Assembly (NCBI GenBank): GCA_963841705.1 | Contig: CAWJDY010000043.1 | Location: 1-64,000 of the forward strand | DNA from: VAZQ01 sp963841705 | GTDB lineage: Bacteria > Pseudomonadota > Alphaproteobacteria > Rhizobiales > Xanthobacteraceae | DNA: 64,000 nucleotides | Direction of reading: 5' to 3' | Shown: positions 8,142-16,493 of the stretch, piece by piece | How the letters are laid out: each line of letters opens with the position of its first letter | Position numbering within the stretch: the first letter of the stretch is position 1 | Notes under the pieces: model-generated | What the model was told of the DNA's origin: nothing | What the model saw: only the letters and a program-made list of their open reading frames with translations | The model's database searches: none | Made by a program: the position numbers and the translations under genes

Positions 8142-8876
8142 CTAATTGCTCGCTGCCGCGGAACTGACGAGCACAGGCTTCTCCCGATAGACGTCAGGCA
8201 TGAGACGCTTGAGATTGTTGATCTTCGGCAGGTCGTTGTAGACGATATAGGGTTGCTCCGGATGGAGCGTCGCATAGTCTTGATGGTAGGCCTCGGCCGA
8301 ATAAAATGTCTCGAGCCGGTCGACGCGCGTGACGATGGGACTCTTGAAGACCTTCAGCTCATCAAGTTGCTTGATGTAGGCCTCGGCGACGCGCTTCTGG
8401 TCGTCACTCGAATAGAAAATGACCGTGCGATATTGCGAACCGACATCCGGACCCTGCCGATTGAGTTGCGTCGGATCGTGCGCTACCGAAAAAAAGATCT
8501 GAAGGATTTTACCATACGAGATCTTTTTTGAATTGAACCTGATTTGCACGGACTCCGCGTGACCCGTCCTGCCAGAGCTGACAACCTCATAAATGGCCGT
8601 CTGCTTTGTGCCGCCAGAGTATCCCGACACGGCTTGAATGACCCCCACGGTGTGCTGGTAAACCGCTTGAATTCCCCAGAAGCACCCGCCTGCGATGACC
8701 GCGATCTGTTCACCCTCCGGTGCGACCGCCACATCGATCGTCGGTGGCGGCAGGACGACTGCTTTCTCGGTCGCGTGCGCTGCTGTCAGCGCAGACAAAA
8801 GTAGGGCTGCCGCCCCGATAGCGCGGACGAATTCGATCCGAGGGGCGAATACGGAAGAGCGCGGGATTAAAGACAT
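8142..8876 (-). CDS. msrA: Exported peptide-methionine (S)-S-oxide reductase, one-Cys type
   Basis: MsrA reduces the S epimer of methionine sulfoxide in proteins. The 244-aa product has an N-terminal hydrophobic signal (about 17-35), so it is likely periplasmic or anchored. The catalytic motif GGCFWG is at 63-68 with Cys65. SGYSGGT, GHAESVQIRF, HDPTQLNRQGPDVGSQYR and the late AYHQDY match the family core. Cys65 is the only cysteine in the whole protein; most MsrA enzymes have one or two resolving cysteines, so recycling would need an external reductant. The gene stands alone beside a patatin remnant. Confidence 0.93.
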   Translation of the reverse strand: MSLIPRSSVFAPRIEFVRAIGAAALLLSALTAAHATEKAVVLPPPTIDVAVAPEGEQIAVIAGGCFWGIQAVYQHTVGVIQAVSGYSGGTKQTAIYEVVSSGRTGHAESVQIRFNSKKISYGKILQIFFSVAHDPTQLNRQGPDVGSQYRTVIFYSSDDQKRVAEAYIKQLDELKVFKSPIVTRVDRLETFYSAEAYHQDYATLHPEQPYIVYNDLPKINNLKRLMPDVYREKPVLVSSAAASN

Positions 8877-9082
8877 GTGTTGATCCTCGCTGGCAAATGG
8901 GCTTTTAGCCGGGCAGCGACCTATAGGATGGAATTATATAGTCTAGGATCAGTGGTGCGATCACAATATCGGGAACCGTCGCCGCTATCGACAGGAATCC
9001 GTGAAAAGATGCCGCTCAAGTGCTGATCATGGTGATCGAATAGATGACGGGCTAATGGCTGCTTGTGGCATAACATACTCGC

Positions 9083-10156
9083 CTAGCCTTCGACACCTTT
9101 CCGCAACACCACGCGGTCACACATGAGGCGCACTCGACAATCCAGGTTGTCGCAGCGTTGGACATCATTGATGCGATTGCCGTTGCAAACGTCGAGGCCG
9201 CTCTGGCTGCAATACCGCCAGACCGCGTGCTGGACGAACCGGGGAAAAGTTTGCGGAAACGTTGGATTGAACTGTCGGGCATCGATCCGCTTGGCGACGG
9301 TTTGAATGATGTCGGTGCAGCCGCCGAGCCGGTAGCAGGCCGCGCCATACGAGTGGTTCGCGTTAAACCGGGCCAGGATGCCGGTCCGGTGCAGAAAGTT
9401 GTGAACCAACGTGTCGATGGCAATCATGGTCCCGCCGACCTCGATCCAGAGGACCATTTTCTTGGGAGGGCCGAGCAGGAGGCTAGACAGGGCCATGGCG
9501 AGGACCTTGTCCGAGACACCGTACATTTCCCGCATCGGCTCGATCAGGGCCCCCGCCATTCGAGGCAACCGGTCGGGGCCAGGCGGACTGTTGGCCGCCT
9601 CCAGCTGGGCGTCGATCCAGCCGATCAAATCGCCGTCGGCAAGGTTGCGGATGAACAGGAACAGGGAATAGGCGGTCTGGTTGAGGTGGCCATTCCGCAA
9701 GTCATGGCTCGGCAGCGGACAGCGGCTAATGTGCTCGGGCTCGGCACAGGTCCGGCTGGCCTTTTCGTAGCGGCAACCATGGAAATGCCAGTAGGACTTG
9801 AGCTTGGGGCAGCTGGCGCCGCGGCTTAGCTTCTGGTCAATGTCGCGCCAGGTCGCCCGGCCATGTCGCGCCATGTACGCATAGGCCGCCTGATCAGAGA
9901 TGCCTTGGTAGCTCAGACCGGCCATTAGCCAATCAAACACGGCCGCCGTGTTGTGGTGCCTGATCGCGGCCCGGACCTTCTCGGCCCTGAGGTCGGCTCG
10001 AATGTCGTCAATCCATGTTGCTGACCCGGCGAGGCCGCAAATGGCATGAATAATTCGAACAGCGTGGTTGATGGCGGAGCCTGGCCCGTTCCGAATGCCG
10101 CCAGGGTCCTGATGCCTCGCCTCGAGACGGCGTGGAGTTGTGCTCGTCGCGACCAT
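9083..10156 (-). CDS. Cysteine-rich protein of unknown function, paired with a tyrosine recombinase
   Basis: The product is 357 aa. The N-terminal third (about 45-110) is helical, with the segment WLMAGLSYQGISDQAA. Four cysteines then occur at 116, 128, 137 and 146 (spacing 11-8-8) in CPKLKSYWHFHGCRYEKAS and the following residues, which could hold a metal or an Fe-S cluster. The layout faintly recalls HhH-GPD DNA glycosylases, but I cannot support that name. The ATG lies 6 nt after the stop of the recombinase gene, so both are surely cotranscribed. A role in recombination or DNA repair is inferred from that pairing only. Confidence 0.7.
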   Translation of the reverse strand: MVATSTTPRRLEARHQDPGGIRNGPGSAINHAVRIIHAICGLAGSATWIDDIRADLRAEKVRAAIRHHNTAAVFDWLMAGLSYQGISDQAAYAYMARHGRATWRDIDQKLSRGASCPKLKSYWHFHGCRYEKASRTCAEPEHISRCPLPSHDLRNGHLNQTAYSLFLFIRNLADGDLIGWIDAQLEAANSPPGPDRLPRMAGALIEPMREMYGVSDKVLAMALSSLLLGPPKKMVLWIEVGGTMIAIDTLVHNFLHRTGILARFNANHSYGAACYRLGGCTDIIQTVAKRIDARQFNPTFPQTFPRFVQHAVWRYCSQSGLDVCNGNRINDVQRCDNLDCRVRLMCDRVVLRKGVEG

Positions 10157-10162
10157 AGGCCT

Positions 10163-10738
10163 TCAAATCATCGCAACGAGCTTGCGCTGGGCGTCGCTGT
10201 CGCCGTCGATGTACCGCTGCGTCGTCTGGATCGACCGGTGGCCCGCCAGCAATTGCACGTCCCGCAGCGAGCCGCCTGCTTTGTGGACGATCCGAGCGGC
10301 CCGGGTGACGAACGTCCGCCGCCCTGAATGGGACGAGCAGCCCTTCAGGCCGATGTTCTTGAACGCCCGGTTGAACCATACGACGATGCTGAGCGGCCGC
10401 ATTCGGCCGCCGCGCTCCGACGCGATCACATACTCAGATGGCGGCGCTACTTGCCGCCACGCCGCCAGAGCGGCAGCGAGGTCCGGGTGGACTGGAATTG
10501 ACCGGCCGCTGCATTTCTTGGCCGCGGCGTCGGCCAGCTCGATCAGGCCACTGACCCGACCGGTGGCGTCGAGCACCATGTCCCAGGTCAGGTTGGCGAT
10601 CTCCCCAGCCCGCAAGCCCGCCTTCGCCGAAAGTAGGATCATCACGATGTTGCGCAGGGGACGGCGGGTACAGCTGGCATAGATGAGCAGATCGCCTACA
10701 TCCGCAACAGAAAGTATTTTCGCTCGCTTGCCTGGCAT
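10163..10738 (-). CDS. Short tyrosine recombinase (catalytic domain only)
   Basis: From the ATG at 10738 (MPGKRAKILSVADVGDLL) the protein is 191 aa. It has the catalytic set of the family: Arg43 in GLRAGEIANLTW, His137 and Arg140 in SSHSGRRTF, His167 in LAGHRS and the nucleophile Tyr176 in TTQRYIDGD. It lacks the N-terminal core-binding domain found in most integrases (300-400 aa), so it either acts as a minimal enzyme or needs a partner. Short recombinases of this kind are common in rhizobial islands. The gene abuts a truncated secreted-protein gene upstream (about 10,750), marking a rearrangement boundary. Confidence 0.85.
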   Translation of the reverse strand: MPGKRAKILSVADVGDLLIYASCTRRPLRNIVMILLSAKAGLRAGEIANLTWDMVLDATGRVSGLIELADAAAKKCSGRSIPVHPDLAAALAAWRQVAPPSEYVIASERGGRMRPLSIVVWFNRAFKNIGLKGCSSHSGRRTFVTRAARIVHKAGGSLRDVQLLAGHRSIQTTQRYIDGDSDAQRKLVAMI

Positions 10739-10754
10739 GATAAAAATACTCAGG

Positions 10755-10949
10755 GCCGAACACGACAAGGTCTAGCTTCATGCTCTCGATCGCCATGTCG
10801 GATTTGTTCTCGATGACGAAATTGAGCCCGCAACGGTTTTCAACGGCCTCGATGCTGTTGAGTTCGATAAGGAATTTTTCTTCCGCTGCGAAGGCAGCCG
10901 GCTGAGCCAACAATTGCAGTCCGAGGAGCGCTCGCGGGACGAAACGCAT
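10755..10949 (-). pseudogene. Truncated secreted protein gene (N-terminal part)
   Basis: AAGGAGACAATATG gives a strong start at 10949. The product begins MRFVPRALLGLQLLAQPAAF (signal peptide, cleavage near AFA-AEE), then EKFLIELNSIEAVENRCGLN and MAIESMKLDLVVFGPE. At about 10,755 the sequence passes into the promoter side of the recombinase gene and the frame becomes meaningless. Similar bradyrhizobial proteins seem to be about twice as long, so the 3' half has been lost to insertion or deletion. Confidence 0.62.
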
Positions 10950-11039
10950 ATTGTCTCCTTGACTGAGAAAAATCCGCGGTCCGAGTCTCATCCTACTCCT
11001 TCCAACTTAGATCGGCTCAAGCGCGCAACGCAGATTGCG

Positions 11040-12071
11040 CTACGGCGCCAACAGCACCTGCCGACAGGCCGCCGGCAGTTCAGTCATTTTAGGCCCCGGC
11101 CGTGGGTTCGAGGTGTGGTCGGGTAGCGCCTCGGTTGACCAGCGATGCATTTCCTTGTCGTGGCAGCGGTCCCCGGCTTCGCGCGCCGCCTGCGGCTCGC
11201 ATTCCGGACTGTCCGGCGGACAGTTGAGACGGACGTGGAAGTGCCAGTCGTGCCCTAGCCACGGCTGCACCTTTGCGAGCCACGCCCGATTGCTGCCGGC
11301 GTCCCTGCACAGTGCTTTCTTGATGGCAGGGTTCACGAACATTCGGTTGACCTGCGGATCCTCGGCCGCCGCCTTGATCAGCGCCACATGCGCCGGCGTC
11401 CATACCTTGGGATCGACATCCTTGCGGTCCTTGGCGACCACGACGGTAGCCATCATCTCTTCGCGCTCTTCGCGCGCGAGCTCATGCTCGGGCATGGGCG
11501 TGAGCCAGATGTCGACATCGAGGCCGATCTGATGGCTCGCATGGCCGTTGAGCATCGGGCCGCCCCGCGGCTGCGACATGTCGCCGATGAGCAGCCCGGG
11601 CCAGCCGCTCCTGGCCGCTTGCTCGGACAATCGTTCGATGAATTGCACCAGGCTCGGATGTCCCCAGTTGCGGTTGCGCGAAACGCGCATCACTTGCCAG
11701 TTCTCGCCGTTGAGGGGCAATGCGACGGCACCTGCAAGGCAGCCTTTGGTATAGAAGCCGATGGAGCGCGGCGGAAGCGCGGTGGGTGTCGTCTTGCGAG
11801 CGAACAGCTCCTTGGCCGGCGTGCGGCGATCATCGGGCTTGGCGAGCGGCGGCAACGGCTCGGGATTGAGGGTGCCCTTGTCCTGCGCGCTTGCCGTCTC
11901 ACGCGCGAAAAATGCAATGGCGAACAATGCAAGAGTCGCGTGCCATGCGAAGCCGCGCAAAGCTACGCGTGTGATGTTAAATGACAAATGACATCTGGAT
12001 CGGGATAGCACGAGTGCGCACCTCAGGGTTCCTTCACTGCATTCGCGTCCGGCGAGTGGCGTTGGCCTCAT
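11040..12071 (-). CDS. mepA: Penicillin-insensitive murein endopeptidase
   Basis: MepA is a periplasmic metallo-endopeptidase that cuts D-Ala-meso-DAP cross-links in peptidoglycan. The sequence shows the LAS-family metal ligands: GHASHQIGLDVDIWL (His and Asp) and GHDWHFHVRL (HxH), plus FVNPAIKKALCR. A signal-like segment (ATLALFAIAFFARETASAQ) comes about 45 residues after the ATG at 12071, which is long. That ATG overlaps the upstream gene's stop (ATGA), suggesting coupling, but an internal TTG at 11960 would place the signal peptide at the very N-terminus. The start is therefore uncertain; the enzyme assignment is not. Confidence 0.88.
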   Translation of the reverse strand: MRPTPLAGRECSEGTLRCALVLSRSRCHLSFNITRVALRGFAWHATLALFAIAFFARETASAQDKGTLNPEPLPPLAKPDDRRTPAKELFARKTTPTALPPRSIGFYTKGCLAGAVALPLNGENWQVMRVSRNRNWGHPSLVQFIERLSEQAARSGWPGLLIGDMSQPRGGPMLNGHASHQIGLDVDIWLTPMPEHELAREEREEMMATVVVAKDRKDVDPKVWTPAHVALIKAAAEDPQVNRMFVNPAIKKALCRDAGSNRAWLAKVQPWLGHDWHFHVRLNCPPDSPECEPQAAREAGDRCHDKEMHRWSTEALPDHTSNPRPGPKMTELPAACRQVLLAP

Positions 12072-12379
12072 GGGATTGCATACCCCTTTACTGTCGCGTC
12101 CGACCCTTGGACTGCGCCGGAGCGAATATTCGATGCAAGATGCGTGAGTACTGACGCCGCCCATTCGGGTTGATTCTCGTGAACCATCCGGGGGATCATT
12201 TCGGTCAACATCACGGCAACAAGTGTAAGATCCGGAACGCCAGCGGCTGTCAGCCGCGCGATTTCATCGCGCATAGAGGCGCGCGCTTCATCAAAGCGCG
12301 CTGGCGCACGGCGTTCCCCGATTTCATCTGAGGCCGCAAGTATCTGGAGGCAGAGACTATGCAAGGGTTCTCGGCTCAT
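12068..12379 (-). CDS. Hypothetical helical protein upstream of mepA
   Basis: The product is 103 aa, starting MSREPLHSLCLQILAASDEI, mostly helical and soluble, with no recognised domain. Its stop overlaps the ATG proposed for mepA by the ATGA arrangement. It starts just 14 bp from a palindromic operator (12393-12412) shared with the divergent zur gene, so it might belong to a zinc-responsive unit. I do not recognise the family. Confidence 0.5.
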   Translation of the reverse strand: MSREPLHSLCLQILAASDEIGERRAPARFDEARASMRDEIARLTAAGVPDLTLVAVMLTEMIPRMVHENQPEWAASVLTHLASNIRSGAVQGSDATVKGYAIP

Positions 12380-12392
12380 GCTAGGCGTGGGC

Positions 12393-12412
12393 TTGTTACC
12401 TTATAACGTAAC
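12393..12412. promoter_or_regulatory. Probable Zur operator (20-bp palindrome)
   Basis: TGTTACCTTATAACGTAACA is an almost perfect inverted repeat (TGTTAC...GTAACA) with a TTATA centre. It resembles alphaproteobacterial Zur boxes of the GTTATA-ATAAC kind. It lies between the zur reading frame and the divergent minus-strand gene, where autoregulation and control of zinc genes would be expected. The assignment rests on motif and context. Confidence 0.6.
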
Positions 12413-12474
12413 ATAGTATCTACCTAGAGTGTATTACATCCTAGAGTTGAACCCGGCTTTGCCTGGGAGGCCCG

Positions 12475-12886
12475 ATGAACCGCATCCAACCACGGTCGGA
12501 AAACCACCAGCAGGTTTATCGCGTGCTCCGGTCGGCGCGTGGCCTGATGATGACGGCGTATGAGATTCTTGATGCGGTTCGACCGAAAGGCATCTCGGCT
12601 CCGCCCACCGTGTACCGGGCATTGAATCGTCTGATGCGAGATGGCCTGGCGCATCGACTGGAGTCAATGAACGCCTATGTCGCCTGCGCCGACCCGCAGC
12701 ACAGGCATGACACCGCCATTTTCGCAATATGCCACCACTGCGGTCATATTGATGAGATGCATGTGGGCGGCGTCGTGAAGCAGCTTATGAGAACGATAGA
12801 CGAAATACGAATTCGCTGTTGATCAGACCACGATCGAGATTCAGGGTCTCTGCGCGTCCTGTGCCGAGAGTTCGCGTGCCAAATGA
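12475..12886 (+). pseudogene. zur: Zur/Fur-family zinc regulator, C-terminal frameshift
   Basis: The first 108 codons read as a normal Fur-family protein: a winged-helix region (MTAYEILDAVRPKGISAPPT) with VYRALNRLMRDGLAHRLES, then a metal-site stretch with HRHD and CHHCGH. At about 12810 (GAAATACGAATTCGC) one base too many shifts the frame and a stop follows at once. In the next frame the expected end is present: EFAVDQTTIEIQGLCASCAE up to 12886, including the second CxxC. The truncated product keeps DNA binding and the first Cys pair but loses CASC of the structural zinc site. It is either a true mutation or a sequencing indel. Confidence 0.75.
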
Positions 12887-12974
12887 TGCGGTTCCAGCAT
12901 CAGCGTTGGCGATTGCGCCAAGCCTTGCAACCCACTTTCTAAGTTGGACCAGGTTTAGAAAAGGGTAGGGATTC

Positions 12975-13620
12975 ATGCGAACCGTCGCGCGATTTGCAGC
13001 AGCATTCGGATTGTTCCTGTCGCTGACCGTGGGGGCGGCAGGGCAGGAGGCGAAGCTCAGCGTGCTCGCAGCGGAAAACTTCTACGGCGACGTTGCCGGG
13101 CAGATCGGCGGCGATCGGGTCGAAGTGACAAGCATCATGAGCAATCCCAATCAGGACCCGCACCTTTTCGAGACGACGCCTGCAATCGTGCGCCAGGTGG
13201 CTACCGCACAAATCGTGATCTTTAACGGTGCCGACTATGACGCCTGGATGGACAAGCTGCTCAACGCCGCGCCGCGGGCCGAGCGCACGGTCATCGAGGT
13301 TGCGCAGCTCGTCAACAAAAAGGCAGGCGATAACCCCCACCTTTGGTACCAGCCGGCCACCATGCCGGCGGTGGCGCGCGCGCTGGCGGACGCCTTCAGC
13401 AGGGCCGATCCCGCGCACGCTTCGGATTACGCCGCCCGTCTTCAGGCCTTGATCGGCGCGCTCGATCGCGTCAACCGGAAGATTGCAGAAATTCGCGCCA
13501 AGTACGCGGGTGTTGCGGTCACCTCCACCGAGCCTGTGTTCGGTTACATGGCCGCCGCGCTCGGGTTGAAGGTGCGCAACGAGCGCTTCCCCACCCATAC
13601 GGTTGACGCCGAAATTGCCG
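12975..13620 (+). pseudogene. znuA: ZnuA-like zinc-binding ABC receptor, 3' end lost
   Basis: The frame begins MRTVARFAAAFGLFLSLTVG (signal peptide) with AGGGTAGGG upstream of the ATG. It then shows the cluster A-1 metal-receptor pattern: VLAAENFYGDVAGQIGGDRV, the first metal His in NPNQDPHLFETTP and the second in DNPHLWYQP. Normal similarity ends near KVRNERF (about 13590); the frame continues with unrelated residues to 13724. About 90 C-terminal residues, including the last metal ligands, are missing and no permease or ATPase follows. Together with the broken zur it marks a decayed zinc-uptake locus. Confidence 0.78.
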
Positions 13621-13798
13621 TGAACTCAGATAAAGTAAAGACCGAGAGCGGTGCGATCGCTCCGTCGGCGGAAGGACCCCAATCGCAAGGACTTGTCCCG
13701 GAATGCGCCTCGCTCGTTTCTTAGCCAAACCGGCACCAAGCAGTCCGACCGAAACTCGCCAAAGGGCCCACTGAGCTGGCAGGGGGAGCGAACGCGGC

Positions 13799-14779
13799 TC
13801 ACTCCGGCTTGATCCCCGCCGCCTTGATCACCTGAGCCCATTTTGCGGCGTTTTCGGCGATGAACTTTGCGAACTGCGCAGGCGAGTTCGGCGCCATCAC
13901 GATACCACCCAGGCCAGCGAGCCGCGTCCTAATCTTGTCGTCGGCAATTGCCGCATTGATCTCCTTGTTGAGTGTATCAATGATTGCCGCTGGCGTGTTC
14001 TTCGGCGCGCCGAAGCCGATCCACCCGCTGGCCTCGTAGCCAGGCAGGAACTCGGCGACCGCTGGCACGCGGGGCAGCACGTCCAATCGTTTCGTCGAGG
14101 TCACCGCCAGCGCTCGCAACCTGGCTGAGCGGATGTGTGGGAGCGAGGAAGGTGTGACGTCAAACATCACCTGCACCTGGCCGGCCAGGAGATCGGTCAG
14201 CGCCGGCGTTGAGCCGCGATACGGCACGTGCAGGAGGTCGACGCCGGCCATGAACTTGAACAGCTCACCGGCGACGTGCTGCGGCCCGCCGATACCGGCC
14301 GAGGCCATATTGATCTTGCCGGGATGCGCCTTGGCATAGGCAATGAATTCCGGAACAGTGCTCGCCGGGAAGGACGGATTCACCTCCATCACCAGCGGCA
14401 CGAGATCGATTCCGGTAATTGGCGCGATGTCGCGCAGAAAATCGAAATTGAGCTTGGTGTAGAGCGTCTGATTGATTGTGTTCTGTGAATTGATGAGCAG
14501 GAGCGTGTAGCCGTCAGGCGGCGCACCCGCCACGAATTCGGTCGCAATGTTGCCAGTGGCGCCCGGCCGCACCTCGACGACGAACTGCTGCCCGAGCCGC
14601 TGTGATACAAACTGCGCGATTAGGCGCGCGGTGATATCCGAGGAGCTGCCCGCGGCCTGCCCGACGATCACGCGCACCGCCCGCGAGGGATAGGCTTGCG
14701 CCGATGCTGTTCGTCTGGCGAGCGAAAGGGCAGCGCCAGCGGCGCCTAACTGCAGAAATCGTCTACGCGAGACTTTCAT
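13799..14779 (-). CDS. Bug/TctC-family tripartite tricarboxylate-type receptor
   Basis: The product is 326 aa with a twin-arginine-like signal (MKVSRRRFLQLGAAGAALSL). The mature part follows the Bug pattern: YPSRAVRVIVGQAAGSSSDI at the ligand pocket, GATGNIATEFVAGAPPDGYT, then HVPYRGSTPALTDLLAGQVQ and a C-terminal WIGFGAPKNTP block. Bug proteins bind carboxylates or amides for TctAB transporters, but many in this lineage are orphans; no tctA or tctB is seen here. The ligand cannot be told from sequence. Confidence 0.92.
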   Translation of the reverse strand: MKVSRRRFLQLGAAGAALSLARRTASAQAYPSRAVRVIVGQAAGSSSDITARLIAQFVSQRLGQQFVVEVRPGATGNIATEFVAGAPPDGYTLLLINSQNTINQTLYTKLNFDFLRDIAPITGIDLVPLVMEVNPSFPASTVPEFIAYAKAHPGKINMASAGIGGPQHVAGELFKFMAGVDLLHVPYRGSTPALTDLLAGQVQVMFDVTPSSLPHIRSARLRALAVTSTKRLDVLPRVPAVAEFLPGYEASGWIGFGAPKNTPAAIIDTLNKEINAAIADDKIRTRLAGLGGIVMAPNSPAQFAKFIAENAAKWAQVIKAAGIKPE

Positions 14780-15959
14780 GGCGTGCGCTCAGTAAGTGGG
14801 GGAAAATCCAAACGAATCGCAGACAACTACCCCCCGTCCACAAGCTCTGCCGCGTGCGGTGTGCCCACGCGACCTTCCAGTTTCAAAAACAGCCGTAGAC
14901 TTAACGATATCCGAATGCAAGCATCAGTCAGCAGATGCGACGGCGATGTTCCGAACTTCACGACCGCATAATCTTTCCTACGCGGGATAGGGTTGCTTGG
15001 CTGTCTTCAAATTGACCGCGAATTCGAGGTTCGCAGCTTGTTCGACCGGCAGATCGGCGGCGCGGCTGGTTGCAACAGTACCGCCGCCTCCAGACACACG
15101 TCTGTTGCAAGAATCCTCGTTGGGCTCGCTAAAGCTGCTGACTGATCCTGCTCGTCCGCCGCGAGCACGAATCTCCCTCGCTGCTTTCCTGCCGCCGGCT
15201 TGCTGCAATCCCATGGCGCTCACGACCATAAGCTGCCCGACGGGAACAAGTCTTCGCTGATCGCACCAGCGCGCGGGCACCACGAATTGGTACACGCGCA
15301 TGTTTCAACGCTACATCATCTCCGATGACCGAGGTAAACCGGCCATCCGATGTTGCGATACGATAACCGCTTGTTTTGACCCAACTGGACGTTAACTTAG
15401 TGGTTTGCCCTGAGTAAGAGGGCTGGAAAGTTGTCGCGCTATTGCGTCTCAATCCGCTGATCCCGTCACGCACGCGCGTGAGCGTTTCGACGGCTTGCTT
15501 CAAATCGCGGCTTGTTTCGTCTTCTGGCGGGAATTTTGTCGCCCGGCGTTTTCAGACTTTTGCAACAAAATCGGCACAGGGCTGTCGAGCCGAGATGTCC
15601 GCATTCACGGAGAGTCTTGGAGGGTAAGCGGACCATCCTTCGACGTTGCTTTGCCGCCTTCCTTCCGAGGATTGAAAAAACGAGCCCGCGCTCTTCTCGG
15701 CCGTTGGCGGCGCGGGCTCTGCGACGCTGTTTTCGGTTGCGGCTGCAATCTGGCCCGCGCGGGCCGCGGTGGCTTTTACAACCACATCAACCGCATCGGT
15801 CCCTAATCATAGCTCGCCCGTTTGGAGATGTAAGGCTCGCGGGGATCATGGCCAGTGTCGATTGCGGCCATTGGGCTTTTGAGGAGCCAGAGAGTTTTTC
15901 GGTAATGTACCACCCGTTGGGCAATGGGCACTACATGTAGTTTAGAGGAGGAGAGGAAA
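14780..15959. other. 1.2-kb decayed region with a DUF534 remnant and a dispersed repeat
   Basis: There is no intact gene. On the minus strand, 14978-15060 reads AADLPVEQAANLEFAVNLKT plus AK, the C-terminal signature of DUF534 binding proteins, so a dead copy ended here. At 15681-15754 lies a segment closely similar to 34001-34073 (shared GGCTCTGCGA-GCTGTTTTC blocks). The rest is unassigned. Confidence 0.55.
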
Positions 15960-16450
15960 ATGACCGGGGTTCTCGAGGAACGCATTGCGGTGGTCACCGG
16001 AAGTGGGTCTGGTATTGGCCGGGCGATTGCACAATGTCTCGTTCGGGAGCACAAGCCTTCCGCGATCATGACGAATTGGGCAATAGTCTCGGCAACTGCC
16101 ATTGCTACTTCGCCACAACTCAAGATCGTTGCCAGGCTAGGAGTTGGCATCGACAACATCGCCGTCGACGAGGCGACCAAGCGCGGCATCTGGGTAACCA
16201 ATGTGCCGGACTACTCGGTCGAGGAGGTCTCGGACCACGCGGTCGGATTCGTGCTTGCTTGGACCAGGGGATCGTTTTCTTTGACCGCGAAGTGCGCGCT
16301 GGGCGCTGGGCGCCCGCATCCGCAAACCTTCGGCGTCTGGCAGCACTGACTTGTGGAATCATCGGGTTTGGCCGTATTGGCCGCGCAACCGCACGCAAGC
16401 TAGCCGCGTTTGGATGCCGATTGCTGATCTACGATCCAGTTCAGACGACT
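15960..16450 (+). pseudogene. Chimeric SDR / D-2-hydroxyacid dehydrogenase pseudogene
   Basis: A strong GAGGAGGAGAGGAAA site precedes the ATG. The first 24 residues (MTGVLEERIAVVTGSGSGIG plus RAIA) are the start of a short-chain dehydrogenase. From about residue 30 the sequence is instead a D-2-hydroxyacid (phosphoglycerate-type) dehydrogenase: KIVARLGVGIDNIAVDEATK and VTNVPDYSVEEVSDHAV. At a GGGG run (16267-16270) the frame shifts; the next frame carries IVFFDREVRAGRWAPASANL and the NAD motif GIIGFGRIGRATARK, then ends at LLIYDP near 16445. The two enzymes were joined by recombination and the result was later broken and cut short. Confidence 0.75.
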
Positions 16451-16493
16451 GTCAGGCACCAATACGCTGGGTCGATCGCATATCCCTCTGGTC

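Noticed and set aside
15129..15503. Minus-strand frame of 124 codons in the decayed region
   Set aside because: No motif or ribosome site was seen, and neighbouring DNA contains clear gene remnants; it is treated as non-coding.
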